Assembly (NCBI GenBank): GCA_019454165.1
Contig: CP075367.1
Coordinates: 643,971-707,970 of the forward strand
Length of the DNA: 64,000 nt
Direction: 5' to 3'
From: Anaerolineales bacterium
GTDB lineage: Bacteria; Chloroflexota; Anaerolineae; Anaerolineales; UBA11579
In this document: positions 1 through 8,060 of the stretch, in pieces
Numbering within the stretch: the stretch's first letter is position 1
Layout: each line of letters begins with the position of its first letter
The notes under the pieces: model-generated
Told to the model about the DNA's origin: nothing
Seen by the model: the letters and a program-made list of their open reading frames with translations, nothing else
Database searches by the model: none
Made by a program: the position numbers and the translations under genes

Positions 1-2
1 AG

Positions 3-182
3 CTTTTGGCGCCGGAGGCGCCAAAGGGCAGCCAGCAGCTGGCCGGGCTGGACGCGATCCTCAAGCCATTGGTCGAGCCAGGTGATTTTCTGTGGGATGC
101 TGACCAGCAAACCCTCTACCCCAAGCCTGAATACTGGTTTCTATGGGTGACGCCCAGGGTGCCTGAGGAAGAAGAGAATTAG
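3..182 (+). CDS. C-terminal fragment of an unidentified protein
   Basis: The window opens inside a reading frame that stays open from base 3 to the TAG at 180-182 and encodes about 59 residues, ending in an acidic tail (PEEEEN). The 5' part is outside the window. It is followed at once by a strong intrinsic terminator, which supports it being the real end of a transcribed gene. The segment contains an aromatic patch (EYWFLWV) but no motif I recognise, so no function is assigned. Confidence 0.6.
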   Translation, partial: LLAPEAPKGSQQLAGLDAILKPLVEPGDFLWDADQQTLYPKPEYWFLWVTPRVPEEEEN

Positions 183-189
183 CTAAATA

Positions 190-217
190 AAAAGCCTGCG
201 CTTCCGCAGGCTTTTTT
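190..217 (+). terminator. Rho-independent terminator
   Basis: An 8-bp GC-rich stem (AGCCTGCG / CGCAGGCT) with a short loop is followed by seven T and preceded by an A tract. It ends the partial gene on the plus strand and, read the other way, can also end the ABC exporter operon whose last stop is at 225. Confidence 0.85.
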
Positions 218-224
218 GTTTGTT

Positions 225-1454
225 TTACTCGTATCGAAATCGCCAGACGCCCAGTGCCAGGAACACGATGCCGAAGAGCACCAACACGCCCACGGCGGGC
301 AGCACCTCGGCCAGCCCGAAGCCGCTGATAATGATGTCCTGAAAGCCGCGCATCGCCCAGCCAGTGGGCAGGTAGGTGGCGATCTTCTGCATGAAGTCAG
401 GCACGATCTCGATCGGCCACATGGCGCCGCCCAGGCCGGCCAGCGGCAGGATCAGCATCATGCTCATGGCGTCGATCTGGGCGTAGGTGCGCACCAGCGC
501 AGCCAGCAGCATGCCCATGCTGGTGATGCAGAAGGCGAAGGCCACGATCATGGCGGCCAGCGCCGCCGGCGACTGGCCCCACGGCACGTTGAAGGCGAGT
601 TGACCCACGATCACCAACAGGCTGATCTGCGCCACGCCGGCGACGAACACGCCCAGCAGCTTGCCGCCCAGGATGGCGAGCTTGCTCACCGGCATGGTGA
701 GCAAGCGACGCAGGGTGCCCTGCTCGCGCTCCAGCAGGATGCTGCTGGCCCCGTAGACGATGAAGAACATCGAGAAGATCACCATGTTGCCGGGCGAGGC
801 CTGCGAAAAGCCGATCGGCACCTCGTCTTGCTCTTCTAAACGGCTCACCGCGCGGGTTTGCAGGCCGATCGGCTGATCCTCCTGCGCCTGGCGGGCGGCG
901 GCCAAGCCTTCTTGCAGATATTCGTCCTGCGTAGGAGCGCCGTCCAGCGCGAACAGGTCGAGGCGCTCGGCTACGTTCAAGCTGGTGTTGGCAATGCCCA
1001 CGCTGGCGCTCAGGTCGTACAGCGCGGCCAGCACGGCCTGCTCCACCACCTGGGCGGCGCGCGGCTCGGAGACGTTGGTCTGGAACAGCAGCTGCGTGTG
1101 CTGCCCGGCCAGCAAATTTTCGCTCAGGGCGGCGGGCAGGCTCAGCGTGGCGGCGATCTCGCCGTCGGCCAACCGCCGGGCGGCCTCATCGGCAGATGCG
1201 CTGTAGGCGCGCAAGCTGGGGTGGGTATCCAGCGCGGCGATCAGCTGGCCGCCCCCCTCGCCGGCGTCCTGGTTGATGACGGCCAGCTCCCAGGTGGGCG
1301 GCTCATCGCTGGAAGCAAAACCTTGCATGCCCACGCCCAGCACGGTCGTGAAGATCAGCGGCAGCGCCAGACCCCAGATCAGGGTGCTGCGGTCTTTGTA
1401 GGTGGTGTACAGGTACAACCACGCGATCTGCAGGAGTTTTTTGATCTGGTTCAT
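225..1454 (-). CDS. ABC-2 type transporter permease (second permease of the operon)
   Basis: This 409-residue protein is a typical ABC-2 exporter permease. It has an N-terminal membrane segment at about residues 22-45, a large extracytoplasmic domain (about 46-215), and a C-terminal block of five to six membrane helices (about 222-405) with the family's conserved stretch around MPVSKLAILGGKLLG. It overlaps the stop of the upstream permease by 4 bp (ATGA), so the two are probably translationally coupled and form a heterodimeric channel with the ATPase at 2712-3659. The substrate cannot be read from sequence; such MarR-linked systems usually export drugs or antibiotics (family knowledge). Confidence 0.9.
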   Translation of the reverse strand: MNQIKKLLQIAWLYLYTTYKDRSTLIWGLALPLIFTTVLGVGMQGFASSDEPPTWELAVINQDAGEGGGQLIAALDTHPSLRAYSASADEAARRLADGEIAATLSLPAALSENLLAGQHTQLLFQTNVSEPRAAQVVEQAVLAALYDLSASVGIANTSLNVAERLDLFALDGAPTQDEYLQEGLAAARQAQEDQPIGLQTRAVSRLEEQDEVPIGFSQASPGNMVIFSMFFIVYGASSILLEREQGTLRRLLTMPVSKLAILGGKLLGVFVAGVAQISLLVIVGQLAFNVPWGQSPAALAAMIVAFAFCITSMGMLLAALVRTYAQIDAMSMMLILPLAGLGGAMWPIEIVPDFMQKIATYLPTGWAMRGFQDIIISGFGLAEVLPAVGVLVLFGIVFLALGVWRFRYE

Positions 1455-2698
1455 TTCACAAACCGTTTCTGGAAGGCCAGGGTGGCCAAAACAAAGGTGA
1501 CGCTGCCGACGACGGCCAGCACCAGGATGGGCGTTTGAATATCGGCCAGCCCGCCGCGGTTCACGGTGAGGGCCAGGAAACCGTCCATGGCCCAGCGGTT
1601 GACGGTGAGCTTGCTGGCGATGTTGATGAGGCCGGTCAGGCCATCGGTGGGGAAGAAGCTGCCGCCCAGGGCGCCGAACACCAACGAAACCGCGCTGCCC
1701 ACCACGCCGGCCTGGTTCTCGTTGCGCGAGAAGGCGGTCAGCATGGCGCCCAGCCCGCTGGCGGCGAACACCGTGAGCACCACCAGGATCGCCAGCCCCA
1801 GAATGGACGTGCCCCAGCTGACGCCGAACAAATAGGTGGAACTAAGCATGAGGATGGTGAACTGCAGCAGCCCGGTGAGGAAGGTGCCGCCCATCTTGCC
1901 CAGAATGATCTCCCAGGTAGGGGTGGGCGTGCTCATCAGGCGCTGCAGGGTCCAGTGGCGTTCTTCTTGCAGGATGGAGCGCGAGCCTTCGAACATGCTG
2001 AACATCAGGAAGAACACCGCCATACCCGGGATGAAGAAGGCGAACGGGTCGAAGCTCTCGCCTGTCTCGCCGGTGCTGACGACTTCGAGGTCCAGCAGCG
2101 ATTCCTGCAGGTTCAGGTTGCCACTCTGCAGCTCGGCGCCGATGGCGGCGCCGAGCTGGCCCATGGCCGGGCCGAGCAGGGGCGCATAGCCGGCCGCCTG
2201 CTGGCCGGCCACCTGGCCCGCCAGCAGCGTGCTGTTAATGGCGGCGGTGATGCGCTCCACAATGCTGCGCACGATCACCGGGCTGATCTCGGCGGTGGGG
2301 TCGGTATACAGCTCCACGTTGGCCTGGCCGCTATTGCCGTGGCTGTCTGGGATGACGGTTTCGCTGAACCCGGCCGGTATCACGATCACGGCGCGCAGTT
2401 CGCCCGCTTCGATGCGCGCTTTGGCCGCCTCCGGATCCTGCATGGTTTCCAGGGCGATCAGGGTAGCCAGGTCAGGGCTGGTAAGCACATCCTCGTAGGC
2501 CTGGCCCAGTTCGCCTGCATCCAGGTTCACAAGGACGACTGGAATATTCTCGATGGGCGCCTCGTCTCCGCCCAGGTCACCAAATGCCAGGCCGATCATT
2601 GCGCTGATGATGAGCGGCGCGGCAAACATGCCAGCCAGCGCCTTCCAATCACGGAAGCGGGTCAGGGTGTCTTTGACGGCGATCTGCAAAGCCTTCAT
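1451..2698 (-). CDS. ABC-2 type transporter permease (first permease of the operon)
   Basis: This 415-residue permease has the same plan as its downstream partner: an N-terminal helix (about 22-42), an extracytoplasmic domain containing 'VIVIPAGFSETV', and a C-terminal six-helix region starting near residue 220 with the ABC-2 signature region 'MSTPTPTWEIILGKMGG'. It begins 13 bases after the ATPase stop and overlaps the next permease by 4 bp. It most likely forms a heterodimer with the product of 225-1454, powered by the DrrA-like ATPase. Confidence 0.9.
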   Translation of the reverse strand: MKALQIAVKDTLTRFRDWKALAGMFAAPLIISAMIGLAFGDLGGDEAPIENIPVVLVNLDAGELGQAYEDVLTSPDLATLIALETMQDPEAAKARIEAGELRAVIVIPAGFSETVIPDSHGNSGQANVELYTDPTAEISPVIVRSIVERITAAINSTLLAGQVAGQQAAGYAPLLGPAMGQLGAAIGAELQSGNLNLQESLLDLEVVSTGETGESFDPFAFFIPGMAVFFLMFSMFEGSRSILQEERHWTLQRLMSTPTPTWEIILGKMGGTFLTGLLQFTILMLSSTYLFGVSWGTSILGLAILVVLTVFAASGLGAMLTAFSRNENQAGVVGSAVSLVFGALGGSFFPTDGLTGLINIASKLTVNRWAMDGFLALTVNRGGLADIQTPILVLAVVGSVTFVLATLAFQKRFVK

Positions 2699-2711
2699 AG
2701 TTTCGTCAGCC

Positions 2712-3659
2712 TTAGTCGCGCAGGGCGCGGCCGGTGAGGTGCAGGAAGACCGCTTCCAGGTTCGGCTCGGCCACCTTGATGCTCTTCACCTGGCCGCTCG
2801 CCGCGCCAATCGCGCTGATGATCTGGCTCAGATGCGCGTTGGCGTTGGTGGCTTGCAGCACCAGCTCATCTTCTTCCAGCGCGGCGTGGTCCACGCCGCT
2901 CAGCTTGGTGAGCGCCGCCAGCAGGGCGTCCGTGTCGTTCACGCCGCTGATGCCGATCCGCACGGTGTCGCTTTCGCCCACCAGCTTGGTCAGGTCGTCT
3001 TGCGTGCCCAGGGCGATCAGTTTGCCGTGATCCACAATGCCGATGCGGCGGCTCAGCTCGGCGGCCTCTTCCATGTAGTGGGTGGTGTACAGCACGGTCA
3101 GGCCGCGCTGGTTGAGCTCCAGCACCGTGTCCAGGATGCGGCGGCGGCTTTGCGGGTCAATGCCGACCGTGGGCTCGTCCATGAACAGCACTTTGGGCTC
3201 GTGCAGCAAGCCGACGGCGATGTTGATGCGGCGCTTCATGCCGCCGGAGTAGGTTTCCACTTTCTCGTTGGCGCGGTCGCTCAGCCCGGCGATTTCCAGC
3301 GTTTCGGCCACGCGTTGTTTCAAATGCGCACCGCTGAGGCTGTACATCTTGCCCCAGAACATCAGGTTCTCGCGAGCGGTCAGGTCAGGATACAGGGCGA
3401 TCTCTTGCGGAACCACGCCGATGACCCTTTTGACCGCATCAGCCTGTGTGCGCACCGAGTGGCCGTCGATGACGGCGTCACCCTCAGTTGCACTTAGCAA
3501 ACAGCTCAGCATGGATATGGTCGTGGTTTTACCGGCCCCGTTGGGGCCGAGCAGGCTGAAGATCTCGCCTTGCTGGATGTCAAAACTGATGCCTTGCACC
3601 GCATGCACTTTTTCGTAGCGCTTATGCAAGTTCTGGGCTTGCAGGATCGGGTTACTCAT
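2712..3659 (-). CDS. ABC exporter ATP-binding protein (DrrA/NatA type)
   Basis: This 315-residue nucleotide-binding subunit shows Walker [10 protein letters not shown] (about residue 40), the signature YSGGMKRR, Walker [13 protein letters not shown] and a switch His (TTHYMEEA). The roughly 100 residues after the ATPase core match the C-terminal extension seen in DrrA/CcmA-like exporters. Its ATG overlaps the marR stop by 4 bp, so regulator, ATPase and two permeases are one operon. Confidence 0.93.
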   Translation of the reverse strand: MSNPILQAQNLHKRYEKVHAVQGISFDIQQGEIFSLLGPNGAGKTTTISMLSCLLSATEGDAVIDGHSVRTQADAVKRVIGVVPQEIALYPDLTARENLMFWGKMYSLSGAHLKQRVAETLEIAGLSDRANEKVETYSGGMKRRINIAVGLLHEPKVLFMDEPTVGIDPQSRRRILDTVLELNQRGLTVLYTTHYMEEAAELSRRIGIVDHGKLIALGTQDDLTKLVGESDTVRIGISGVNDTDALLAALTKLSGVDHAALEEDELVLQATNANAHLSQIISAIGAASGQVKSIKVAEPNLEAVFLHLTGRALRD

Positions 3660-4120
3660 TTATCTGCCTCTCGTTCTTCTTTCAATGTACGCATGCGGCC
3701 CTCGATCAGTTGCAGGGTCTGCAGGACGGACTGGAGTTGCTTTGGCGTCAACCCTTCCAGGGTTTGCTCGGCCAGCGCCAGCGCGGTGGGGACGGCGTTC
3801 TGCAGCACGCGCCCGCCCGCGGCAGTGACCGCCAGCTTGTAGCTGCGCCGGTCACTGCCTGGGTGACGCGATAGCCAGCCGCGCTTCACCAGGTTCTGGC
3901 TCAGCACCGAAACCGTGGCGCGCTCGATGAGCAGATAGTCTGCCAGGTGCGAAGGCGATGCGCCTTCGGCGCCGCCCTCGCTCCAGGCGGCCAGCAGCAG
4001 GCGGAACTGCGCCTGGGTAAGCCCTGCTTGGGCAAAATGCTGGTCAAAGCCGGTGGCCATGCGCGTGCCGATGCGCATCAGCGCCATGCATACTTCACTG
4101 TACAGGGTGGCTGCTTGCAT
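3656..4120 (-). CDS. MarR-family transcriptional regulator
   Basis: The protein (about 154 residues) is a winged-helix MarR-type repressor: the region LTQAQFRLLLAAWSEG leads into a helix-turn-helix and the wing segment DRRSYKLAVTAAGG carries the family's D-R-R signature. A longer reading from TTG at 4129 is possible but would begin inside the -10 box, so ATG 4120 is preferred; no Shine-Dalgarno precedes it and the message is probably leaderless. The gene leads the exporter operon and very likely represses it in the absence of a ligand (inference from family and from the operator at 4121-4141). Confidence 0.88.
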   Translation of the reverse strand: MQAATLYSEVCMALMRIGTRMATGFDQHFAQAGLTQAQFRLLLAAWSEGGAEGASPSHLADYLLIERATVSVLSQNLVKRGWLSRHPGSDRRSYKLAVTAAGGRVLQNAVPTALALAEQTLEGLTPKQLQSVLQTLQLIEGRMRTLKEEREADK

Positions 4121-4156
4121 AGTTAGCAATCTAACTGTTAGCTTTCAAATTGTCAA
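4118..4156 (-). promoter_or_regulatory. Leaderless promoter and operator of the marR-exporter operon
   Basis: On the minus strand TTGACA (4151-4156) and TAGATT (4128-4133) are separated by exactly 17 nt, and only 7 nt lie between the -10 box and the ATG at 4120, placing the expected start of transcription at or next to the AUG. A perfect inverted repeat AGTTAG-CAAT-CTAACT (4121-4136) covers the -10 box and start point, and a third half-site, GTTAG, follows at 4137-4141. This is a good candidate for MarR autorepression. Confidence 0.75.
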
Positions 4157-4226
4157 GCTGCATAACCCGTTGGCGTAGATTAAAATCCTCTCGATACGTT
4201 GTATTGCTTATAAGGAGTACTGACCC

Positions 4227-5630
4227 ATGCTCAAATTCAAGCCCAGCCAGTTCCTGGCTATTCTCTTCTCCCTGCTCCTGGCGGCCTGCATGCCAGGCAA
4301 CGTCAGCACCGCTGACCAGGTGGCCACCAGCGTGGCCGCCACCCTGGAGGCTGGCGGCCAACCGGTGCCCACCGCCGGGCCAACCCTGGGTGAAGTAGCC
4401 ACTCAGGCGCCCACCGAACCAGCCTGTGCCAACGCCGGGCTGATCAACGTAGCGTATGTGAAGGACGGCGATGTGTGGCTGTGGGTCGAAGGTGGTATGC
4501 GCACCCAGCTCACCGCATTTGGCGATGTGCTTGACCTGGCGATCTCAGAAGACGGCTGCCGCATTGCATACACCCGCAGCCTGCCTAATCCAATGCATGA
4601 TCCCGCCGTTGAATTTGTGGCGCCCGAGACCTTGAGTGAGCTGTGGGTCGTCAGCAGCGACGGCGCTACGAGCCATGCCTTGGTGGATACGGCTTATCTT
4701 GCCGCCCAGCCTGTGCCGGCCGGAGACAATATCGTCTCCGTGTCTCGTTTTGAGTTCCAGCCGCGCTCGCACACCCTTGCGTTCAATACCCAGATGCTCC
4801 ACCCTGGGGTGGGCCTGACCCTGCGCAATGACATCAATCTGATCAATGTCGATTCAGGCGAACTGGTGACTTTGCTTGGGGTGGAGCAGGCAGGCGGCAA
4901 CTTCGCTTTTTCTCCGGATGGCTCGCAGGTCGCCTTCTCCACGCCTACCAGTATAGGCGTCATCAATACGGATGGCAGCTTCCTGCGCCGTGACCTGATC
5001 ACCTACCCGATGGTGATCACTTACAGCGAATATCTGTATAGCCCTCCGCTTGCCTGGTCGGCGGATGGCAACTCGCTCATGGTCGCCATTCCGCCGGCGG
5101 ATGGCCTGGCGGAAGGTGCACCTGAAACGGCGCTGTGGTGGATCCCGCTGGATGGCACGCCGGCCTTCGAAGCCGGCAGCGTGCAGGCTGCCTTCTTTGT
5201 GATGGGCGAGGTGGCCTTCTCGCCGGATGCAGGCCGCATCGCCTACCTGCGCCCGATCGGCGACCCTGGCAGCGGCATGAACGAGCTGGTGGTGGCGCTC
5301 AGCGATGGCAGCAACGAATCGCCAGTGATCAGCGACCCGCAGGCCTACTTCCTGGCCTGGTCGCCTGACAACAGCCGCTACCTGTACGCCTATATGGATA
5401 GCGGGCTGCGCCTGGCGCTGGCCACCGCCGCCGACAGCACCACCACCCTGCTGGCCTCGCTGGCCGGCTCGAGCCCCTTTGCCTTGCGGGCCGAGTGGGT
5501 GGATGCCAGCCGCTTCCTGCTGCTGGAGCAAGGGGAGGCGACCCGGCTCAGCCTGATGGATGCCACCGGCCTGGCCGAGGTCATCGACACCTTCGCGACG
5601 CCCTTTGTGTCCTTTGCGGCTGCGCCATAG
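4227..5630 (+). CDS. Lipoprotein with TolB/PD40-like beta-propeller
   Basis: The 467-residue product starts with a lipoprotein signal peptide ending in the lipobox LAAC (Cys at about 21), followed by a Thr/Pro/Ala-rich spacer. The rest contains repeated beta-propeller blades of the PD40 type, visible as FSPDGSQVAFST, WSADGNSLMVAI, FSPDAGRIAYLR and WSPDNSRYLYAY. An AAGGAG at 4212-4217 lies 9 nt before ATG. It is divergent from the marR operon. Such propellers usually bind proteins or ligands at the cell surface; the actual partner is unknown. Confidence 0.85.
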   Translation: MLKFKPSQFLAILFSLLLAACMPGNVSTADQVATSVAATLEAGGQPVPTAGPTLGEVATQAPTEPACANAGLINVAYVKDGDVWLWVEGGMRTQLTAFGDVLDLAISEDGCRIAYTRSLPNPMHDPAVEFVAPETLSELWVVSSDGATSHALVDTAYLAAQPVPAGDNIVSVSRFEFQPRSHTLAFNTQMLHPGVGLTLRNDINLINVDSGELVTLLGVEQAGGNFAFSPDGSQVAFSTPTSIGVINTDGSFLRRDLITYPMVITYSEYLYSPPLAWSADGNSLMVAIPPADGLAEGAPETALWWIPLDGTPAFEAGSVQAAFFVMGEVAFSPDAGRIAYLRPIGDPGSGMNELVVALSDGSNESPVISDPQAYFLAWSPDNSRYLYAYMDSGLRLALATAADSTTTLLASLAGSSPFALRAEWVDASRFLLLEQGEATRLSLMDATGLAEVIDTFATPFVSFAAAP

Positions 5631-5698
5631 TACTGGGCATTAAGTAACGGGCAAGAATCGCCAACTACTGGCTATACTAGCGGTAGGAGTTTTAAGTT

Positions 5699-7081
5699 AT
5701 GCGCACAGGCGATCGTTCTATCTCATCCGGGCATAGACCCAGCGAACGCGGCCAGGCCATTGTGTTGTTGGTGCTGGTCTTCGTTGGCCTCTTGGGCATC
5801 ACTGGCCTCGCCATTGATGGCGGCCGTTTGTATACCGAGCGTCGCTCTGTGCAGAACGCGGCTGACAATGCGGCCCTGGCGGCTGCCTTCGCCCTGTGCA
5901 ACTCCGGCAATGCCGTCAGCGCCGGTGTTGCCTCCGCGGGGCAGAACGGCTTCACCGCCTCGCCGCCCAACGTGACGGTCAGCGTGCAGGCTCCACCTAC
6001 CAGCGGCACCTACTCGGGCAACAGCGAGTATGTGATGGTCACCATCACCAGCCGCCTGACGCTGGGCTTGGGCCGCATTGTGTACTCCGGCACGCCTGAG
6101 GTTAATGCCCGCGCGGTTGCCCGCTGTGTTCCCGGAGCAGGTGAGGTTGGTTGGGGTAACGGCTTGATCGCGCTGGACCCTGACGACAATAAAGCCATCG
6201 ACATGACCGAAGGCAGTAGCTGCATTCATGTTACTGGCGGCGGCGTTCTTGTGAATTCGTCCCATAGCAGCCAGGCGTTGTTCGTGAGCGGTGGCGGCAC
6301 CTGTGGAAATCGCCCCGGCCCTCGCATTCAGGCCGACTGGATCAATGTTGTGGGGGGCTCTTCAAAACCTGCCTGGGTTAATGTGACCCCATGGCCTAAC
6401 AACAATGGAGTGCCGGCGGTTTCCGACCCCTTGGCTACCTTGCTGAGCCGGCCCACGATGCCCGCGCTTGCGGTGCACCCGTGGACTTGCTCTGGCTTGA
6501 CCTCTGCGCAGACCCAATATGCGGGGGCAGCCACCAACGTTTACAACGCGGGACACCTGACGCTAGGCAACCATTGGTACACCAGTGGCAACCCAATGCG
6601 TGTCTGCCCGGGAAGATACAACTCCTTTACGCTGAGCTCAGACGCTAACGTCATAATGGAGCCAGGTATTTACTACATTGAGGGCGGGAATTTCAGGATC
6701 TCTGACAATGCTCGTGTGGTTGGCAATGGCGTAATGATCTTCGTTTCAGGCGGCACTACCACGATTGGAAATGGGGTGCGTGTGACCCTGTCTGCCCCCA
6801 CAAGCGGACCTTACTCCGGCTTGGTTTTCTATATTGACCGTGGGAATACCTCAACTGTGACAATTGATGGAGGAGCTATCACGCAGCTTACGGGCACCCT
6901 GTATGCGCCTGCCTCGACGCTGCAACTCAACGGCTCTGGGAATAGCACCACCCTGAATTCACAGGTGATTGCCGCCCGCATCAACATGGCCGGCAACAAT
7001 ACCGCCCTGATCATTAACTATGACGAGTCTGTCACCTTTACGGGTGGCGGGGGTGCATCGTCCATAGAGCTTACTGAATAG
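5699..7081 (+). CDS. TadE/TadG-like secreted protein with beta-helix-like C-terminal domain
   Basis: The 460-residue protein begins with the putative Flp pilus-assembly TadE/G N-terminal region: ERGQAIVLL, a membrane segment, then DGGRLYTERRSVQNAADNAALAAA (residues about 18-62). The C-terminal half is Gly/Asn/Thr-rich with short repeated strands (for example GNGVMIFVSGG, GNGVRVTL, IDGGAITQLTGTLYAPAS) suggestive of a beta-helix or adhesin-like fold. TAGGAG at 5684-5689 supports the start. None of the other tad genes (ATPase, secretin, prepilin) are nearby, so it acts either with a distant Tad system or as a stand-alone surface protein. Confidence 0.75.
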   Translation: MRTGDRSISSGHRPSERGQAIVLLVLVFVGLLGITGLAIDGGRLYTERRSVQNAADNAALAAAFALCNSGNAVSAGVASAGQNGFTASPPNVTVSVQAPPTSGTYSGNSEYVMVTITSRLTLGLGRIVYSGTPEVNARAVARCVPGAGEVGWGNGLIALDPDDNKAIDMTEGSSCIHVTGGGVLVNSSHSSQALFVSGGGTCGNRPGPRIQADWINVVGGSSKPAWVNVTPWPNNNGVPAVSDPLATLLSRPTMPALAVHPWTCSGLTSAQTQYAGAATNVYNAGHLTLGNHWYTSGNPMRVCPGRYNSFTLSSDANVIMEPGIYYIEGGNFRISDNARVVGNGVMIFVSGGTTTIGNGVRVTLSAPTSGPYSGLVFYIDRGNTSTVTIDGGAITQLTGTLYAPASTLQLNGSGNSTTLNSQVIAARINMAGNNTALIINYDESVTFTGGGGASSIELTE

Positions 7082-7160
7082 CCCCGAGATTAGTTTTTGG
7101 TTAGGGCGGCTAGAGGCCCGTTTCGCCCTTAACAGCCCTGCAAGCTGCCAACTTTCCCTG

Positions 7161-7244
7161 CTTGCATTTCTGCAAGTGCATGTTATGATTTGGCAGAGTA
7201 AAAGTCGAAAAGTGATTGACTCGCAGTTGAATTGCTTGCAATCT
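7161..7244 (+). promoter_or_regulatory. Promoter region of the response regulator operon
   Basis: TTGCAT (7162-7167) and TATGAT (7184-7189) are spaced by 16 nt. The -35 box lies in an inverted repeat CTTGCA-TTTC-TGCAAG (7161-7176), and a second repeat with arms ATTGC/GCAAT occurs at 7231-7242 in the leader. The repeats may be binding sites of the regulator itself or of another protein; this is inference. Confidence 0.45.
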
Positions 7245-7293
7245 AAAGTCGATTTCTTCTCATTTATTCGCTAAATCTTAGAAGTGGGTAGTT

Positions 7294-8058
7294 GTGCTGT
7301 TGGCTGAAGAAAAAGACGTTATTCAAACTACCAACACCGGGTTGGATTTGGACGCCGTGCAAGAGCTCGGCTCTCAACGCGTCGTGATGGTGGTTGAAGA
7401 CGACCCTGACACCCTGAATTTGCTCAAGCTCACCTTGCGCCGCGCAGGCATGAATGTGATCGGCGCCTCGGACGGCAAGCAGGCGCTGCGCAAGTGGATG
7501 GACGCCAACCCCAGCGTGGTGCTGCTCGACTTGATGATGCCTGAAATGGACGGCTGGGAAACCCTTAGCCAGCTGCGCGCCATCAGCGATGCGCCCATCA
7601 TCATCCTCTCGGCCCTCAGCCAGAAAGACAACGTCGTACGCGGCCTCAAAGAAGGCGCCGATGATTATGTATCCAAGCCCTTTGTGGGCGATGAAGTCGT
7701 GGCCCGCATTGAGGCCGCGCTGCGCCGCTCTGGCCCAAGCAAGCCCGTATCCGTCCTGGTGTTCCCGGATCATGGCCTGTCGGTAGACCTGCAAGCCCAC
7801 CAGGTGACCCTGCGCGAGCAGCTGATCGACCTGACCCCGCGTGAATTCGCAGTGCTTGAAATTCTGGCTCGCCAGCACCCCAAGCCGGTCTCGTATGAGA
7901 CCCTGGCCCGCGAGGTGTGGGGCGAGGACAACGAAAAGATCCGTGAGCGCATCAAGTGGATCGTTTATCTGCTGCGCAAAAAAATCGAGAAAGACCCCAG
8001 CCGTCCCGAGCTTATCTTGAACAAGACCCGCTTTGGCTACCAGCTGGCAAGTGAGTGA
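7294..8058 (+). CDS. OmpR/PhoB-family response regulator (orphan)
   Basis: The protein has an N-terminal extension, a receiver domain (about residues 29-145) with the acidic pair EDD at 35-37, phospho-acceptor Asp at 79 in [11 protein letters not shown], Ser 106 and Lys 128 in VSKPF, and a C-terminal winged helix (about 160-254). The GTG at 7294 is used as start because the receiver core would be tight if translation began at the next ATG (7386); the Shine-Dalgarno is weak. No histidine kinase is adjacent. Its stop is 2 bases before the ATG of the surface protein, so it is cotranscribed with that gene and probably helps control the envelope region. Confidence 0.85.
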   Translation: MLLAEEKDVIQTTNTGLDLDAVQELGSQRVVMVVEDDPDTLNLLKLTLRRAGMNVIGASDGKQALRKWMDANPSVVLLDLMMPEMDGWETLSQLRAISDAPIIILSALSQKDNVVRGLKEGADDYVSKPFVGDEVVARIEAALRRSGPSKPVSVLVFPDHGLSVDLQAHQVTLREQLIDLTPREFAVLEILARQHPKPVSYETLAREVWGEDNEKIRERIKWIVYLLRKKIEKDPSRPELILNKTRFGYQLASE

Positions 8059-8060
8059 GT

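Noticed and set aside
1535-2737. A 400-codon plus-strand frame opposite the ABC-2 permease
   Set aside because: Antisense shadow of a gene with clear membrane topology and motifs; no ribosome site or known domain.
4121-4129. TTG start for marR
   Set aside because: It would lie in the -10 box of the promoter; ATG 4120 fits transcription start and family length.
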